Assembly: GCA_013153965.1 (NCBI GenBank)
Contig: JAADDJ010000052.1
Span: forward strand, 69,944 to 113,088
Length of the DNA: 43,145 nt
From: Thermotogae bacterium
Lineage (GTDB): Bacteria > Hydrothermota > Hydrothermia > LBFQ01
Direction of reading: 5' to 3'
Below the pieces are notes generated by a model. It did not search any database. It worked only from the letters and a program-made list of their open reading frames with translations, and had not been told where the DNA came from. The position numbers were made by a program, and so were the translations under genes. Positions within the stretch are counted from its first letter, which is position 1. Every line of letters begins with the position of its first letter. This document shows positions 33,834 to 42,373 of this stretch, one piece after another.

Positions 33834-36171
33834 GCTCCTCTCCGAATACCTCTTTCAGGGCATCCTCCACGTTGTCTATGAAGGCGAACTTGAGGCGCTT
33901 CTTTATGTGCTTGGGCACGTCCTCCAGGTCCTTTGAGTTCCAAGAGGGTAGGAGGACCTTCTTTATGCCGGCCCTGTCGGCCGCCAGCACCTTCTCCTTT
34001 ATGCCCCCGACGGGAAGGACCTTACCCCTCAGGGTTATTTCGCCCGTCATGGCTATATCGGGTGGCACCTTGAGGCCCAAGGCCAAGGAGTACAGGGCTA
34101 TGAACATGGTGATGCCGGCGGATGGACCGTCCTTGGGTATGGCGCCGGAGGGCACGTGCAGGTGTATGAATCCCTTGTCCCAGAAGTCAGGAGTTATCCC
34201 CCTCTCGTAGGAGTACTTGCGGGCCAGGGTGAGGGCCGCCTCGGCCGACTCCTTCATCACATCGCCCAGCTTACCCGTGAGCTTGAAGCCCTTGTCCCCG
34301 GGGACCCTCATGGCCTCAACGAAGAGTATGGAGCCGCCCGTCGGCGTCCATGCGAGCCCCGTCACCACCCCTATCTTCGCCTCCCTCTCGGCGAGCTCGG
34401 GGTAGTACTCGGGAGGTCCGAGGTACTCGGGTATCTTCCTCTTGGTTATGGTCATTTTGCCGCACTTCAGCTTCCCCTCCTCTATCTGCAGGGCTATGCG
34501 GCGCAGCACCCGATTTATTTTACGCATCAGCTCACGCACGCCGGCCTCACGGGTGTATTCCTCAACTATCCGGGCTATCGCCTCCCTCGTGAAGGTGATC
34601 TCGCAGTCCGTAAGACCGGTCGCCTCCTTCTCCCTCGGTATCAGGAACTTCTGGGCTATGTGTATCTTCTCCTCAAGCGTGTAGCCGGGTATCTCTATCA
34701 CCTCCATACGATCCAGAAGCGGAGGGGGTATGGTTAGGGTGGTGTTCGCCGTAGTTATGAAGAAGACCTTGGACAGGTCAAAGGGCAGGTCAAGGTAGTG
34801 GTCCTTGAAGGAGTGGTTCTGCTCCGGGTCAAGGACCTCAAGGAGGGCGGAGGCCGGATCCCCACGCCAATCCGTCCCCAGCTTGTCTATCTCGTCCAGC
34901 ATCATGACCGGATTATTCACCCCCACGTCCCGGAGAGCGGAGATTATCTTGCCGGGGAGTGCCCCCACGTAGGTGCGCCTGTGTCCCCTTATCTCGGCCT
35001 CATCCCTGACTCCACCGAGGCTTATACGCACGAACTTCTTGTTGAGGGCGCGGGCTATGGACTTACCGAGGGAGGTCTTACCCACACCGGGAGGCCCCAC
35101 GAAGCATAGGATAGGGGCCTTGCCCTTGGGATTACGCTTCCGTATGGCTATGTATTCAAGGATACGCTCCTTTACCTTCTCCAGGTCGTAGTGGTCCTCA
35201 TCAAGCACCCGCCGAGCGTTGGCGAGGTCCATGTTATCCTCGCTGCTCTCCATCCAAGGAAGCTCCAGTATCCATTCAAGGTAGGTGCGTATTACGTGAT
35301 ACTCGGGAGAGGCGGAGGGAACCCTCTGGAGGCGCCTCAACTCCCTCTCGGCCACCTTCCGCACCTCCTCGGGGAGCTTCTTCTTCTTGAGCCGCTCCTC
35401 CAGCTCGGCTATCTCCGACTGCTCGTCTGCTATTCCCAACTCCTTCTGGATGGCCTTCAGCTGCTCCCGCAGATAGTACTCCCTCTGCGCCTTCTCCATC
35501 TCCTTCTGGACCTTCCGCTGAATGTTCTTGGCCACCTCCGCTATCTCAATCTCGCGCGTTAGATAGGTCAGGACCTTCTGTAGCCTCTCCTTAACGTCTA
35601 TCGTGGCCAGGACCTCGTACCTCTCCTCCGGCTTCATGTTCTGTATGAGGGAGGCCAAGATGTCGGCCACGGCTCCGGGGGATGGGGCGGTCTTTAGGGC
35701 GTTTATGACCTCGGCGGGTAGCTTGTTGTACTCCACCAGCTTGCGGGCCGCATCCAGAACGCTCTCCTTGAGAGGCTCAACCTCCCTCTCGTCGTACTCG
35801 GGATCCTCAATAACCTCAACCTTCCCCTTCAGGTACGGCTCCGTCTGGGTTATCTCCTTGAGGCGTATCCTCTTGACGCCGCTGAGAAGCACCCTTATGT
35901 TGCCGTCGGGAAGGCGGTTCATCCGGAATATGACCGTGGCCGTGCCTATGGGGTAAAGGTCCTCCATGGAGGTGGCCTCGGTCTCCGGATTCTTCTGCAT
36001 GAATGTGGCGATTATCTTCGGCTCAACGGGTGTGGCCAAGATGTCGTTTATGAGCCTCTTAGAGCGCTCAACGCCCACCAGAACGGGCGCCGTAGAGAGG
36101 GGGAAGATGACCCCTCCCTTTATAGGCAAAATTGCCAACTCTTCTGGAATTTCTATGTTCGGCGTCTGCAT
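33817..36171 (-). CDS. lon: ATP-dependent Lon protease
   Basis: 784 aa, the normal length for cytoplasmic bacterial LonA. The N-terminal substrate-binding domain (about 10-210) is followed by a coiled-coil region with QREYYLREQLKAIQKELG. The AAA+ module has Walker A GPPGVGKTSLGKSIA and the sensor block GVRDEAEIRGHRRTYVGALPG. The protease domain has catalytic Ser684 in PKDGPSAGITMF and Lys725 in VGGIKEK. It degrades misfolded and regulatory proteins. It lies 3 nt after the hsp20 stop. No CIRCE or other heat-shock operator is visible upstream of the operon. Confidence 0.97.
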   Translation of the reverse strand: MQTPNIEIPEELAILPIKGGVIFPLSTAPVLVGVERSKRLINDILATPVEPKIIATFMQKNPETEATSMEDLYPIGTATVIFRMNRLPDGNIRVLLSGVKRIRLKEITQTEPYLKGKVEVIEDPEYDEREVEPLKESVLDAARKLVEYNKLPAEVINALKTAPSPGAVADILASLIQNMKPEERYEVLATIDVKERLQKVLTYLTREIEIAEVAKNIQRKVQKEMEKAQREYYLREQLKAIQKELGIADEQSEIAELEERLKKKKLPEEVRKVAERELRRLQRVPSASPEYHVIRTYLEWILELPWMESSEDNMDLANARRVLDEDHYDLEKVKERILEYIAIRKRNPKGKAPILCFVGPPGVGKTSLGKSIARALNKKFVRISLGGVRDEAEIRGHRRTYVGALPGKIISALRDVGVNNPVMMLDEIDKLGTDWRGDPASALLEVLDPEQNHSFKDHYLDLPFDLSKVFFITTANTTLTIPPPLLDRMEVIEIPGYTLEEKIHIAQKFLIPREKEATGLTDCEITFTREAIARIVEEYTREAGVRELMRKINRVLRRIALQIEEGKLKCGKMTITKRKIPEYLGPPEYYPELAEREAKIGVVTGLAWTPTGGSILFVEAMRVPGDKGFKLTGKLGDVMKESAEAALTLARKYSYERGITPDFWDKGFIHLHVPSGAIPKDGPSAGITMFIALYSLALGLKVPPDIAMTGEITLRGKVLPVGGIKEKVLAADRAGIKKVLLPSWNSKDLEDVPKHIKKRLKFAFIDNVEDALKEVFGEEHGAPA

Positions 36172-36174
36172 GGC

Positions 36175-36561
36175 TCAATCCACTTTTATTTCTATCCTCT
36201 TCTTCTTCTTCGGAACCCTCACCTCCAAGAGGCCGTTCTCATAACGGCTCTTTATACCTTCAACATCTACCTCCGCGTCAAGGCGTATTCTTCTCTCAAA
36301 GGGGCCGAAGTATATCTCGGCTATGTGATAGACTCGCTCCTCCGGGCCTTCGGGCTCGGGACGGTACCCCTTGAGTATCAGGATGCCGCTGTCGTATATG
36401 ACCTTGAGGGAGGACCTGTCGGCCCCTCCCACGGCCAGGTATATGACGAATTCGTCGTCCGTCTCGTACGCGCTGATTGGGGGACGATACACCCTGTAGG
36501 AGCCGCCGCTCGTGAGGCTCCCTATCAGCTCCTCAAACTCCTCAAAGGGATCACGGAACAT
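36175..36561 (-). CDS. Small heat-shock protein (Hsp20/alpha-crystallin family)
   Basis: 128 aa. The alpha-crystallin domain spans about 28-115 (RPPISAYETDDEFVIYLAVG, FGPFERRIRLDAEVDVEGIK, ENGLLEVRVPKKKK). The GLLEV block with the conserved Gly-Leu matches the family's GVL motif. The short N-terminus and very short C-terminal tail (KKRIEIKVD, with IEI as a possible I-x-I motif) are compatible with oligomer formation. ATP-independent holdase function is expected. Its ATG comes 1 nt after the bL35 stop, so it is co-transcribed with a ribosomal protein gene. Confidence 0.93.
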   Translation of the reverse strand: MFRDPFEEFEELIGSLTSGGSYRVYRPPISAYETDDEFVIYLAVGGADRSSLKVIYDSGILILKGYRPEPEGPEERVYHIAEIYFGPFERRIRLDAEVDVEGIKSRYENGLLEVRVPKKKKRIEIKVD

Positions 36562-36562
36562 G

Positions 36563-36763
36563 CTACCTGAGACCGAAGGCTACGAGTACCTTTAGGGCGT
36601 CTCCCTTCTTGAGGTAGGCGGGCTTGCGGAGCCTTCTCTTGCGGCTCTTGCTCTTCTTGGGACCGAGGTTGTGCCTGCGACCGCTGCGGGCATGCTTCAC
36701 CTTACCTTTGGCGGTAAGTTTGAACCTCTTGGCAAAAGCCCTCTTCGTCTTTATCTTGCCCAT
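36563..36763 (-). CDS. rpmI: 50S ribosomal protein bL35
   Basis: 66 aa, the standard length. KIKTKRAFAKRFKLTAKGKVKHARSGRRHNLGPKKSKSR-type composition matches bL35, including the N-terminal KTKRAFAKRFK and RRLRKPAYL blocks. It is a structural protein of the large subunit. In most bacteria rpmI lies between infC and rplT; here neither is adjacent and hsp20-lon-fkbp follow instead. TAGAAT lies 8 nt before the ATG with no SD, so a housekeeping leaderless promoter would drive the chaperone and protease genes too. Confidence 0.95.
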   Translation of the reverse strand: MGKIKTKRAFAKRFKLTAKGKVKHARSGRRHNLGPKKSKSRKRRLRKPAYLKKGDALKVLVAFGLR

Positions 36764-36771
36764 AGGGGACT

Positions 36772-36777
36772 ATTCTA
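36772..36777 (-). promoter_or_regulatory. -10 box of the rpmI-hsp20-lon-FKBP operon
   Basis: TAGAAT on the minus strand, then AGTCCCCT and the ATG at 36763 (8 nt, no SD). The usual L20/L35 autoregulatory leader cannot exist if the transcript starts at the ATG. Confidence 0.65.
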
Positions 36778-36815
36778 CTGCAGAAAGGTCCTTCGCGCTT
36801 TGCGACCTTCCACGA

Positions 36816-36821
36816 TAACAT
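36816..36821 (+). promoter_or_regulatory. -10 box of the enoyl-CoA hydratase gene
   Basis: TAACAT 9 nt before the ATG at 36831, with the pyrimidine-rich spacer TCCCTTCTT and no SD. It is divergent from the rpmI promoter across a 67-nt gap. Confidence 0.5.
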
Positions 36822-36830
36822 TCCCTTCTT

Positions 36831-37610
36831 ATGAGGACGATAAGGTACGAAGTGAAAGACGGCGTCGGAAGGCTCACGCTGAACCGTCCCCACAGGGGGA
36901 ACGCCTTCAACAGGGAGATGCTGGGAGAGATTCTCTCCCTCCTGCGGGAAATCCGCGACGATGAGACCTTGCGGGTGATGATCATCACGGGTGAGGGCAA
37001 GCATTTTTGCGCCGGAGGGGACCTGAACTGGATGAGGGAGATGGGGAAGGCGCCCTACGAGGAGAATTACGAGGACGCCCTGATGCTGTACGACACCTAC
37101 GCCGCTCTGGAGGACGTCCCCGTACCGGTGATATCGTTGGTGAAGGGGGCCGTAAGAGGGGGAGGTATGGGCATCGTGGCCGTCAGCGACGTGGTTATAG
37201 CAGCCGAGGGCTCCACATTCTCCTTCTCCGAGGTGAAGTTGGGGATAGTGCCCTCCGTGGTCTCGTCCTTCGCCCTGCGCCGCATAGGTTTCTCGGCGGC
37301 GAGGCGCCTCTTTTTAAGCGGTGAGGTCTTCGGCCCCGAGGAGGCCATGAGGATAGGACTCATTGATAGGGTGGTTCCCGCCGATGATCTTGAGGCCGCC
37401 GGAGAGGAGATGGTGAGGGAGATATTACGCAACGCCCCGAAGGCTGTCAGGCGCACCAAGGAGCTTCTCAGGCTCTACCGCCCCTTCCACTCGGAGGCCA
37501 TACGCCACATCACGGCCCACATACTGGCCATGACCAGAGCCGGGGAGGAGGCGCAGGAGGGTATAGACGCCTTCCTCAACAAGAGGGAGCCCAACTGGAG
37601 GAACGTTTAA
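36831..37610 (+). CDS. Enoyl-CoA hydratase/isomerase family protein
   Basis: 259 aa, normal for the crotonase family. It has the start VGRLTLNRPHRGNAFNREML and the oxyanion-hole regions KHFCAGGDLNWM (about 58-69) and VKGAVRGGGMGIVAVSDVV (about 104-122). A FSEVKLGIVPSV segment follows, where hydratases usually have catalytic Glu near this point. The closing block is GLIDRVV. These enzymes act on acyl-CoA, most often adding water to 2-enoyl-CoA. MethylglutaconyI-CoA hydratase-type members share the GGDLNWM motif, so leucine breakdown is one option; no pathway partners are adjacent. It has a leaderless-type promoter. Confidence 0.9.
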   Translation: MRTIRYEVKDGVGRLTLNRPHRGNAFNREMLGEILSLLREIRDDETLRVMIITGEGKHFCAGGDLNWMREMGKAPYEENYEDALMLYDTYAALEDVPVPVISLVKGAVRGGGMGIVAVSDVVIAAEGSTFSFSEVKLGIVPSVVSSFALRRIGFSAARRLFLSGEVFGPEEAMRIGLIDRVVPADDLEAAGEEMVREILRNAPKAVRRTKELLRLYRPFHSEAIRHITAHILAMTRAGEEAQEGIDAFLNKREPNWRNV

Positions 37611-37616
37611 CGGCAG

Positions 37617-37622
37617 TATAAT
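37617..37622 (+). promoter_or_regulatory. -10 box of gyrA
   Basis: TATAAT 12 nt before the ATG at 37635, the longest spacing of the set, so a leader of about 3-6 nt is possible. No SD is seen. Confidence 0.6.
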
Positions 37623-37634
37623 AGCCGGCTCAAA

Positions 37635-39992
37635 ATGGGCAAAGTTTTTGAGGTTCCTCTTGAGAAGGAGTTAAAGGAAAGTTATCTGGATTACGCCGTT
37701 AGCGTGATCGTTGGGAGGGCCATACCCGACGCCCGCGACGGCTTGAAACCCGTCCAGAGGCGGATACTCTACGCTATGAAGCAGCTCAACCTCCTACCCA
37801 ACCGACCCTTCCGCAAGTCCGCCACCGTCGTCGGTGAGGTGATAGGTAAGTATCACCCCCATGGAGATCAGGCCGTCTATGACGCCCTCGTGCGCATGGC
37901 CCAAGACTTCTCCCTGCGATACCCCCTGATAGACGGTCAGGGGAACTTCGGCTCCATAGACGGGGATCCCCCCTCGGCCTACCGATACACTGAGGCCCGC
38001 CTCAAGCCCATAGCGTTGGAGGTGATAGGTGAGATAGACGAGGACACGGTGGATTTCGTTCCCAACTTTGACGGTCAGTACGTGGAGCCGGTGATAATGG
38101 CCTCCCGGTTCCCTCACCTTCTGGCCAACGGAACCACGGGTATAGCCGTGGGGATGGCCACGAACATCCCTCCCCACAACCTCGGGGAGATAATAGATGC
38201 GGCCGTGGCCCTGATAGATGACCCGGACCTTCCGGGGGAGAGGCTTTTGGATATAGTGAAGGGTCCCGACTTTCCGACGGGCGGGTACGTCCTCGGCTAT
38301 GAGGGACTCCGTAAGGCCTATCTAACCGGGCAGGGCAAGATAACCATCAGGGCCAAGTACAAGGTTGAGGACCACCGGATAGTCATCACCGAGATACCCT
38401 ACGAGGTGAAGAAGGCGGACCTGATACGCCAGATAGCCGAGCTCGTCAAGGCGGGGAAGGTGGAAGGTATAGGGGACCTGCGGGATGAGAGCGATAAGGA
38501 GGGGATAAGGGTCGTCATAGAGCTCAAGAGGGGAGCCGATCCCCGCATCGTTGAGAACCAGCTTCTCAAGTACTCAAACCTTCAGCGCACGTACGCCATA
38601 AACATGCTGGCCCTGGTAGGCGTCCAGCCCCGCATCCTGACCCTAAAGGGAGCGCTGCTGATATACCTGCAACACAGGGAGGAGGTCGTCCGAAGGCGCA
38701 CCAAGCATCGGCTTGATAGGGCCTTGAACCGTCTGGAGATAGTCCGAGGCCTCCTGAAGGCCATAGACATAATGGATGACGTTATAAGGACGATACGGGA
38801 GGCCGAGAATCCCGCCGCCGCCAAGGACGGTCTGCTGGAGATGGGATTTACCCCCCTGCAGGCCCAGAGCATCTTGGACATGCGCCTATCATCCCTGACC
38901 CGGCTCCAGATGCGCACCCTCCAGAGGGAGAGGGAGGAGCTGGAGGAGAAGGTGGAGAGGTACAGGTCCATACTGGGCGACAGGGACGTCCTGCTTGAGC
39001 TGATGAAGAGGGAGCTTCTGGAGATAAAGGAGAAGTACGCGGACCCGCGCCGCACCGTGATACTCCGTCAGGAGGTCAGCGACTTTGATATTGAGTCCCT
39101 CATAAAGGAGGAGGACGTGGTGGTCGTCTTCACCAAGGGAGGGTACGCCAAGAGGCTCCCGCTGCGGTCCTTCCGCTCCCTCAACCGTCGCACCCAGGGG
39201 AAGAGTGCCATAAAGTTCTACGAGGACGACTCCCCCTCGGCCATAGTCAAATGCTCAACCCACGACGACATAATGGTGATCACCGACAAAGGCTCCGTAT
39301 TCTGGACCAAGGCCTACGAGATACCCGAGACGTCCGCCACGGCACGCGGCCGCTCAATCCGGAACATCTTCAAGAACTACGGGCGGGACGAGAAGGTCGT
39401 ATGGGCCTTCGCCATACCCAAGGACCCGGAGAGGTACGAGCTCGTGGTCCTAAGCGGCAGTGGCCGCATAAAGCGGGTGAAGTTGGATGAGGTTCTGCGG
39501 GGTCGCAAGGGCACATCCATATCCAAGGAGGGCGTGGTGAGCGTCTTCCCCCGCCTTCAGGAGAGGTACGTTCTGGTCGCCTCCAAGCAGGGTAAGGGCT
39601 ACCGCATCCGCATAGACGACATACCCGTTCTCAGGCGTCAAAGCCTCGGCGTGTATGCCATAAAGGGTGAGCCTCTGGTGGCCATCCCCATAGACGAGGA
39701 GGACGAGGTGATAGTGATAACCGAGAGGGGATACGCGAAGCGTATGGCCGTCAAGGAAGTTCCCGTTCTGAACCGTGGGAAGAAGGTCGGTGTGAAACTC
39801 ACGTCGGGTAGGCTCTTCTCCCTCTTCAAGTATCCCGGGAACGACAGCGAGGCCATAATCCTCACGGCCAAGGGGATAATAAATCGGGTGAAGCTTCACG
39901 ATATACCCCTCTACTCCCGCACGGCTCGGGGGGTGATGCTCCTCAAGCTGGCCAAGGACGATAGGGTCGTGGATGTCGTGATAACCGAGTGA
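37635..39992 (+). CDS. gyrA: DNA gyrase/topoisomerase IV subunit A
   Basis: 785 aa. The breakage-rejoining domain has [19 protein letters not shown], the catalytic Tyr118 in YRYTEARL, and the tower and coiled-coil gate ([20 protein letters not shown]). The C-terminal pinwheel has six KGxxKR-type blades (for example [33 protein letters not shown]). The gyrase-specific GyrA box normally reads QRRGGKG; the first-blade loop here reads NRRTQGKS, so ParC-like activity cannot be excluded. In the quinolone region, the position of E. coli Ser83 is Gln79 (HGDQAVYD) while Asp83 keeps the acidic partner. gyrB is not adjacent. Its own -10 lies 12 nt before the ATG. Confidence 0.93.
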   Translation: MGKVFEVPLEKELKESYLDYAVSVIVGRAIPDARDGLKPVQRRILYAMKQLNLLPNRPFRKSATVVGEVIGKYHPHGDQAVYDALVRMAQDFSLRYPLIDGQGNFGSIDGDPPSAYRYTEARLKPIALEVIGEIDEDTVDFVPNFDGQYVEPVIMASRFPHLLANGTTGIAVGMATNIPPHNLGEIIDAAVALIDDPDLPGERLLDIVKGPDFPTGGYVLGYEGLRKAYLTGQGKITIRAKYKVEDHRIVITEIPYEVKKADLIRQIAELVKAGKVEGIGDLRDESDKEGIRVVIELKRGADPRIVENQLLKYSNLQRTYAINMLALVGVQPRILTLKGALLIYLQHREEVVRRRTKHRLDRALNRLEIVRGLLKAIDIMDDVIRTIREAENPAAAKDGLLEMGFTPLQAQSILDMRLSSLTRLQMRTLQREREELEEKVERYRSILGDRDVLLELMKRELLEIKEKYADPRRTVILRQEVSDFDIESLIKEEDVVVVFTKGGYAKRLPLRSFRSLNRRTQGKSAIKFYEDDSPSAIVKCSTHDDIMVITDKGSVFWTKAYEIPETSATARGRSIRNIFKNYGRDEKVVWAFAIPKDPERYELVVLSGSGRIKRVKLDEVLRGRKGTSISKEGVVSVFPRLQERYVLVASKQGKGYRIRIDDIPVLRRQSLGVYAIKGEPLVAIPIDEEDEVIVITERGYAKRMAVKEVPVLNRGKKVGVKLTSGRLFSLFKYPGNDSEAIILTAKGIINRVKLHDIPLYSRTARGVMLLKLAKDDRVVDVVITE

Positions 39993-40011
39993 AGCGACCG
40001 ACGAACTGCGG

Positions 40012-40017
40012 TAGAAT
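40012..40017 (+). promoter_or_regulatory. -10 box of the aminotransferase-ruvB pair
   Basis: TAGAAT, then ACCCCCTT and the ATG at 40026 (8 nt, no SD). Confidence 0.65.
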
Positions 40018-40025
40018 ACCCCCTT

Positions 40026-41363
40026 ATGGAAAGACCCGAGATCAAGACACCTCTACCCGGGCCTAAGGCGCAGGAGATACTGAAAGAGCATCGCAAGTAC
40101 ATATCGCCCTCCTATCCGAAGGGACCGGACCTCGTCTTTGACAGGGCCGAGGGCGTATGGATATGGGACGTGGATGGGAACAAGTTCTTGGACATGTTGG
40201 CCGGCGTGGCCGTCAATTCAACGGGCCACCGCCATCCGGAGGTGTTGGCGGCCATAGAGGAGGCTCTCGGCCGCTTCCTCCACGTCAGCACCGACTTCTA
40301 CCACGACCTGGAGGTCAAGCTGGCCAAGAAGCTGGCCGAGATATTCCCGCGTGAGGGGGATCGTCAGATGGTCTTCTTCACCAACTCTGGAACCGAATCA
40401 ACCGAGGCGGGACTCAAGCTCGCCCGCCACCATACGGGTCGCCAGTACTTCATAGCCTTTGAAGGCTCCTTCCACGGCCGGACCTTCGGCTCCCTCTCCG
40501 TGACTTCATCCAAGAATGTGCATCGTGGCAGATTTTCCCCCCTCGTTCCCGGCGTCTTCTTCATACCCTATCCCAACTCCTACCGTCCCCCCTTCAACGC
40601 CTCCCCGGAGAAGGCCACCGACCAGCTCTTGGACTACGTGGAGCACGTCCTCTTTGAGCGCATAGTGCCTCCCGAGGAGGTGGCCGCCTTCGTTATAGAG
40701 CCCATTCAGGGGGAGGGAGGCTACGTCATGCCTCTGCCCGACTTCTTCCCCAAGCTCCGGGCGTTGGCCGACAGGTACGGCATCCTGATAATTGACGATG
40801 AGGTTCAGGCCGGGCTCGGACGTACGGGAAGGTGGTTCGCCATAGAGCATTGGAACACTACTCCGGATATAATCGGCGTTGCCAAGGGTATCGCGTCCGG
40901 TCTCCCCATGGGAGCGATGATAGCGAAGGCCGAGATAATGACCTGGCCGCGGGGAGCCCACGCGAACACCTTCGGAGGGAACCCGGTAGCGGCATCCGCC
41001 GCCCTAAAGACCCTCCAGCTCATAGAGGAATCTCTGATGGAGAACGCCCGTGTGGTCGGCGATTACTTCCTCAAGAGGCTCAAGGAGCTTCAGGAGAGAT
41101 ACGAGGAGATGGGGGATGTGAGAGGGAAGGGTCTGATGGTCGGCATAGAGTTCGTGAAGGATAGGGAGACGAAGGAGCCCTACCCCGAATTCAGGGATAG
41201 GGTGGTTCTGGAGCTATTCAACAGGGGTGTGGTCTCGCTCGGATGCGGTCCCACCTCACTGCGATTCTCCCCGCCGCTGACTATAGGCAAGGAGCACGTT
41301 GATGTCGCCGTGGACCTGCTTGATGAGGCCTTGAAAGCCACGAGGGAGGCGCTATCACGCTGA
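40026..41363 (+). CDS. Class III PLP-dependent aminotransferase, archaeal GABA/ornithine-aminotransferase-like
   Basis: 445 aa of fold-type I PLP enzymes. Elements are TPLPGPKAQEILKEHRKY at the N-terminus (the PGPKA start is typical of Thermococcales 4-aminobutyrate/ornithine aminotransferases and related racemases), FTNSGTESTEAGLKLAR (PLP phosphate site) and AFEGSFHGRTFGS. Also present are IEPIQGEGGY, LIIDDEVQAGLGRTG (Asp binding the PLP ring), GVAKGIASGLPMGA (Schiff-base Lys) and TFGGNP. The true substrate could be GABA, ornithine, acetylornithine or another amino acid. No arginine-synthesis genes are nearby. Its stop overlaps the ruvB start. Confidence 0.9.
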   Translation: MERPEIKTPLPGPKAQEILKEHRKYISPSYPKGPDLVFDRAEGVWIWDVDGNKFLDMLAGVAVNSTGHRHPEVLAAIEEALGRFLHVSTDFYHDLEVKLAKKLAEIFPREGDRQMVFFTNSGTESTEAGLKLARHHTGRQYFIAFEGSFHGRTFGSLSVTSSKNVHRGRFSPLVPGVFFIPYPNSYRPPFNASPEKATDQLLDYVEHVLFERIVPPEEVAAFVIEPIQGEGGYVMPLPDFFPKLRALADRYGILIIDDEVQAGLGRTGRWFAIEHWNTTPDIIGVAKGIASGLPMGAMIAKAEIMTWPRGAHANTFGGNPVAASAALKTLQLIEESLMENARVVGDYFLKRLKELQERYEEMGDVRGKGLMVGIEFVKDRETKEPYPEFRDRVVLELFNRGVVSLGCGPTSLRFSPPLTIGKEHVDVAVDLLDEALKATREALSR

Positions 41364-42364
41364 GGAAGGACATAGACCTAAGACCCACATCCTTAGACGA
41401 CTTCGTCGGTCAGAGGGATGTAGTTGATAACCTGAAGGTCTTCATAAAGGCGGCGAAGGAGAGGGGAGAGCCTCTGGAGCACGTCCTTCTGGTGGGACCT
41501 CCGGGTCTCGGCAAGACGACCCTCGCCTTCCTCATAGCCAAGGAGATGGGGGCCCAGCTGAAGACGGCATCCGGACCCTCCCTTGAGAAGCCGGCGGACC
41601 TGGCGGGCATCCTGACATCTCTGCCCCCCGGTGGGGTCCTCTTCATTGACGAGATACACCGCCTGCCGAGGGCCGTTGAGGAGTACCTATACACGGCGAT
41701 GGAGGACTTCTACATAGACGTGATAATAGACAAGGGGGCTGGGGCGAGGACCGTACGCCTCCCCCTCCCCCGATTCACGTTGGTGGGAGCCACAACTCGC
41801 ATGGGTCTCCTGACCAAACCTCTGCGGAGCCGCTTCGGAATAGTCCTCAGGTTGGACTACTACTCGGTTGAGGAGCTGGCGGAGATACTTCGTAGGTCGG
41901 CCGAGATTCTGGGTCTCAAGGCCGAGGACGAGGCTCTCGTGGAGATAGCCCGGCGCTCCCGCGGCACACCCCGCATAGCCAACAATCTGCTCAAGCGGGT
42001 AAGGGACTTCGCCCAAGCCGAAGGCAAGGACATATTGGACGCCGAGACGGCCCGTCGGGCTCTGCGAAAGTTGGGGGTGGATGCTCTGGGTCTCACGTCC
42101 GACGACCTCCGCTATCTCAAGGTGCTTCATGAGAAGTTCCGGGGAGGACCCGTGGGTCTGAAGACCCTCGCGGCGGCCCTATCGGAGGATGAGGGAACCC
42201 TTCAGGAGGTGATAGAGCCCTATCTACTTCGCATGGGGTTGATTGAGAGGACGCCGAGGGGCAGAGTTCTTACCATGCGGGGAGCCGAGCACGTGATTAA
42301 AATCTCCCAAAGCTCAAAACTATCCCCAGACGAGAGGACAAAGGGACCTTCCCCGGATTTATAA
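41360..42364 (+). CDS. ruvB: Holliday junction branch-migration ATPase RuvB, non-canonical CTG start
   Basis: 334 aa in this call. The ORF track begins at 41492 (MGPPGLGKT), which cuts away the N-terminal segment that all RuvB proteins have. Upstream in the same frame the RuvB sequence continues as LRPTSLDDFVGQRDV, but there is no ATG, GTG or TTG between the in-frame stop (41324-41326) and the Walker A. The best start is CTG at 41360, overlapping the aminotransferase TGA as CTGA, which gives near-normal length. Other motifs are Walker A GPPGLGKTTLA, Walker B LFIDEIHRL, sensor and arginine-finger block GATTRMGLLTKPLRSRFG, and a C-terminal winged helix (LRMGLIERTPRGRVLT). ruvA and ruvC are not adjacent. 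An ATC or ATA start is less likely. Confidence 0.93.
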   Translation: MRKDIDLRPTSLDDFVGQRDVVDNLKVFIKAAKERGEPLEHVLLVGPPGLGKTTLAFLIAKEMGAQLKTASGPSLEKPADLAGILTSLPPGGVLFIDEIHRLPRAVEEYLYTAMEDFYIDVIIDKGAGARTVRLPLPRFTLVGATTRMGLLTKPLRSRFGIVLRLDYYSVEELAEILRRSAEILGLKAEDEALVEIARRSRGTPRIANNLLKRVRDFAQAEGKDILDAETARRALRKLGVDALGLTSDDLRYLKVLHEKFRGGPVGLKTLAAALSEDEGTLQEVIEPYLLRMGLIERTPRGRVLTMRGAEHVIKISQSSKLSPDERTKGPSPDL

Positions 42365-42365
42365 T
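42360..42365 (+). promoter_or_regulatory. -10 box for the last gene, containing the ruvB stop
   Basis: TATAAT, whose internal TAA (42362-42364) is the ruvB stop codon, lies 8 nt before the ATG at 42374. No SD is present. There is only a weak -35-like AGGACA. Confidence 0.65.
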
Positions 42366-42373
42366 AGTCCGTC

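Noticed and set aside
33834-36763. Heat-shock operator (CIRCE inverted repeat) in the rpmI-hsp20-lon operon
   Set aside because: Looked for TTAGCACTC-type inverted repeats at the junctions and saw none.
41492-42364. ruvB beginning at the GTG at 41492
   Set aside because: This would begin at the Walker A motif and drop the conserved RuvB N-terminal segment visible in frame upstream.
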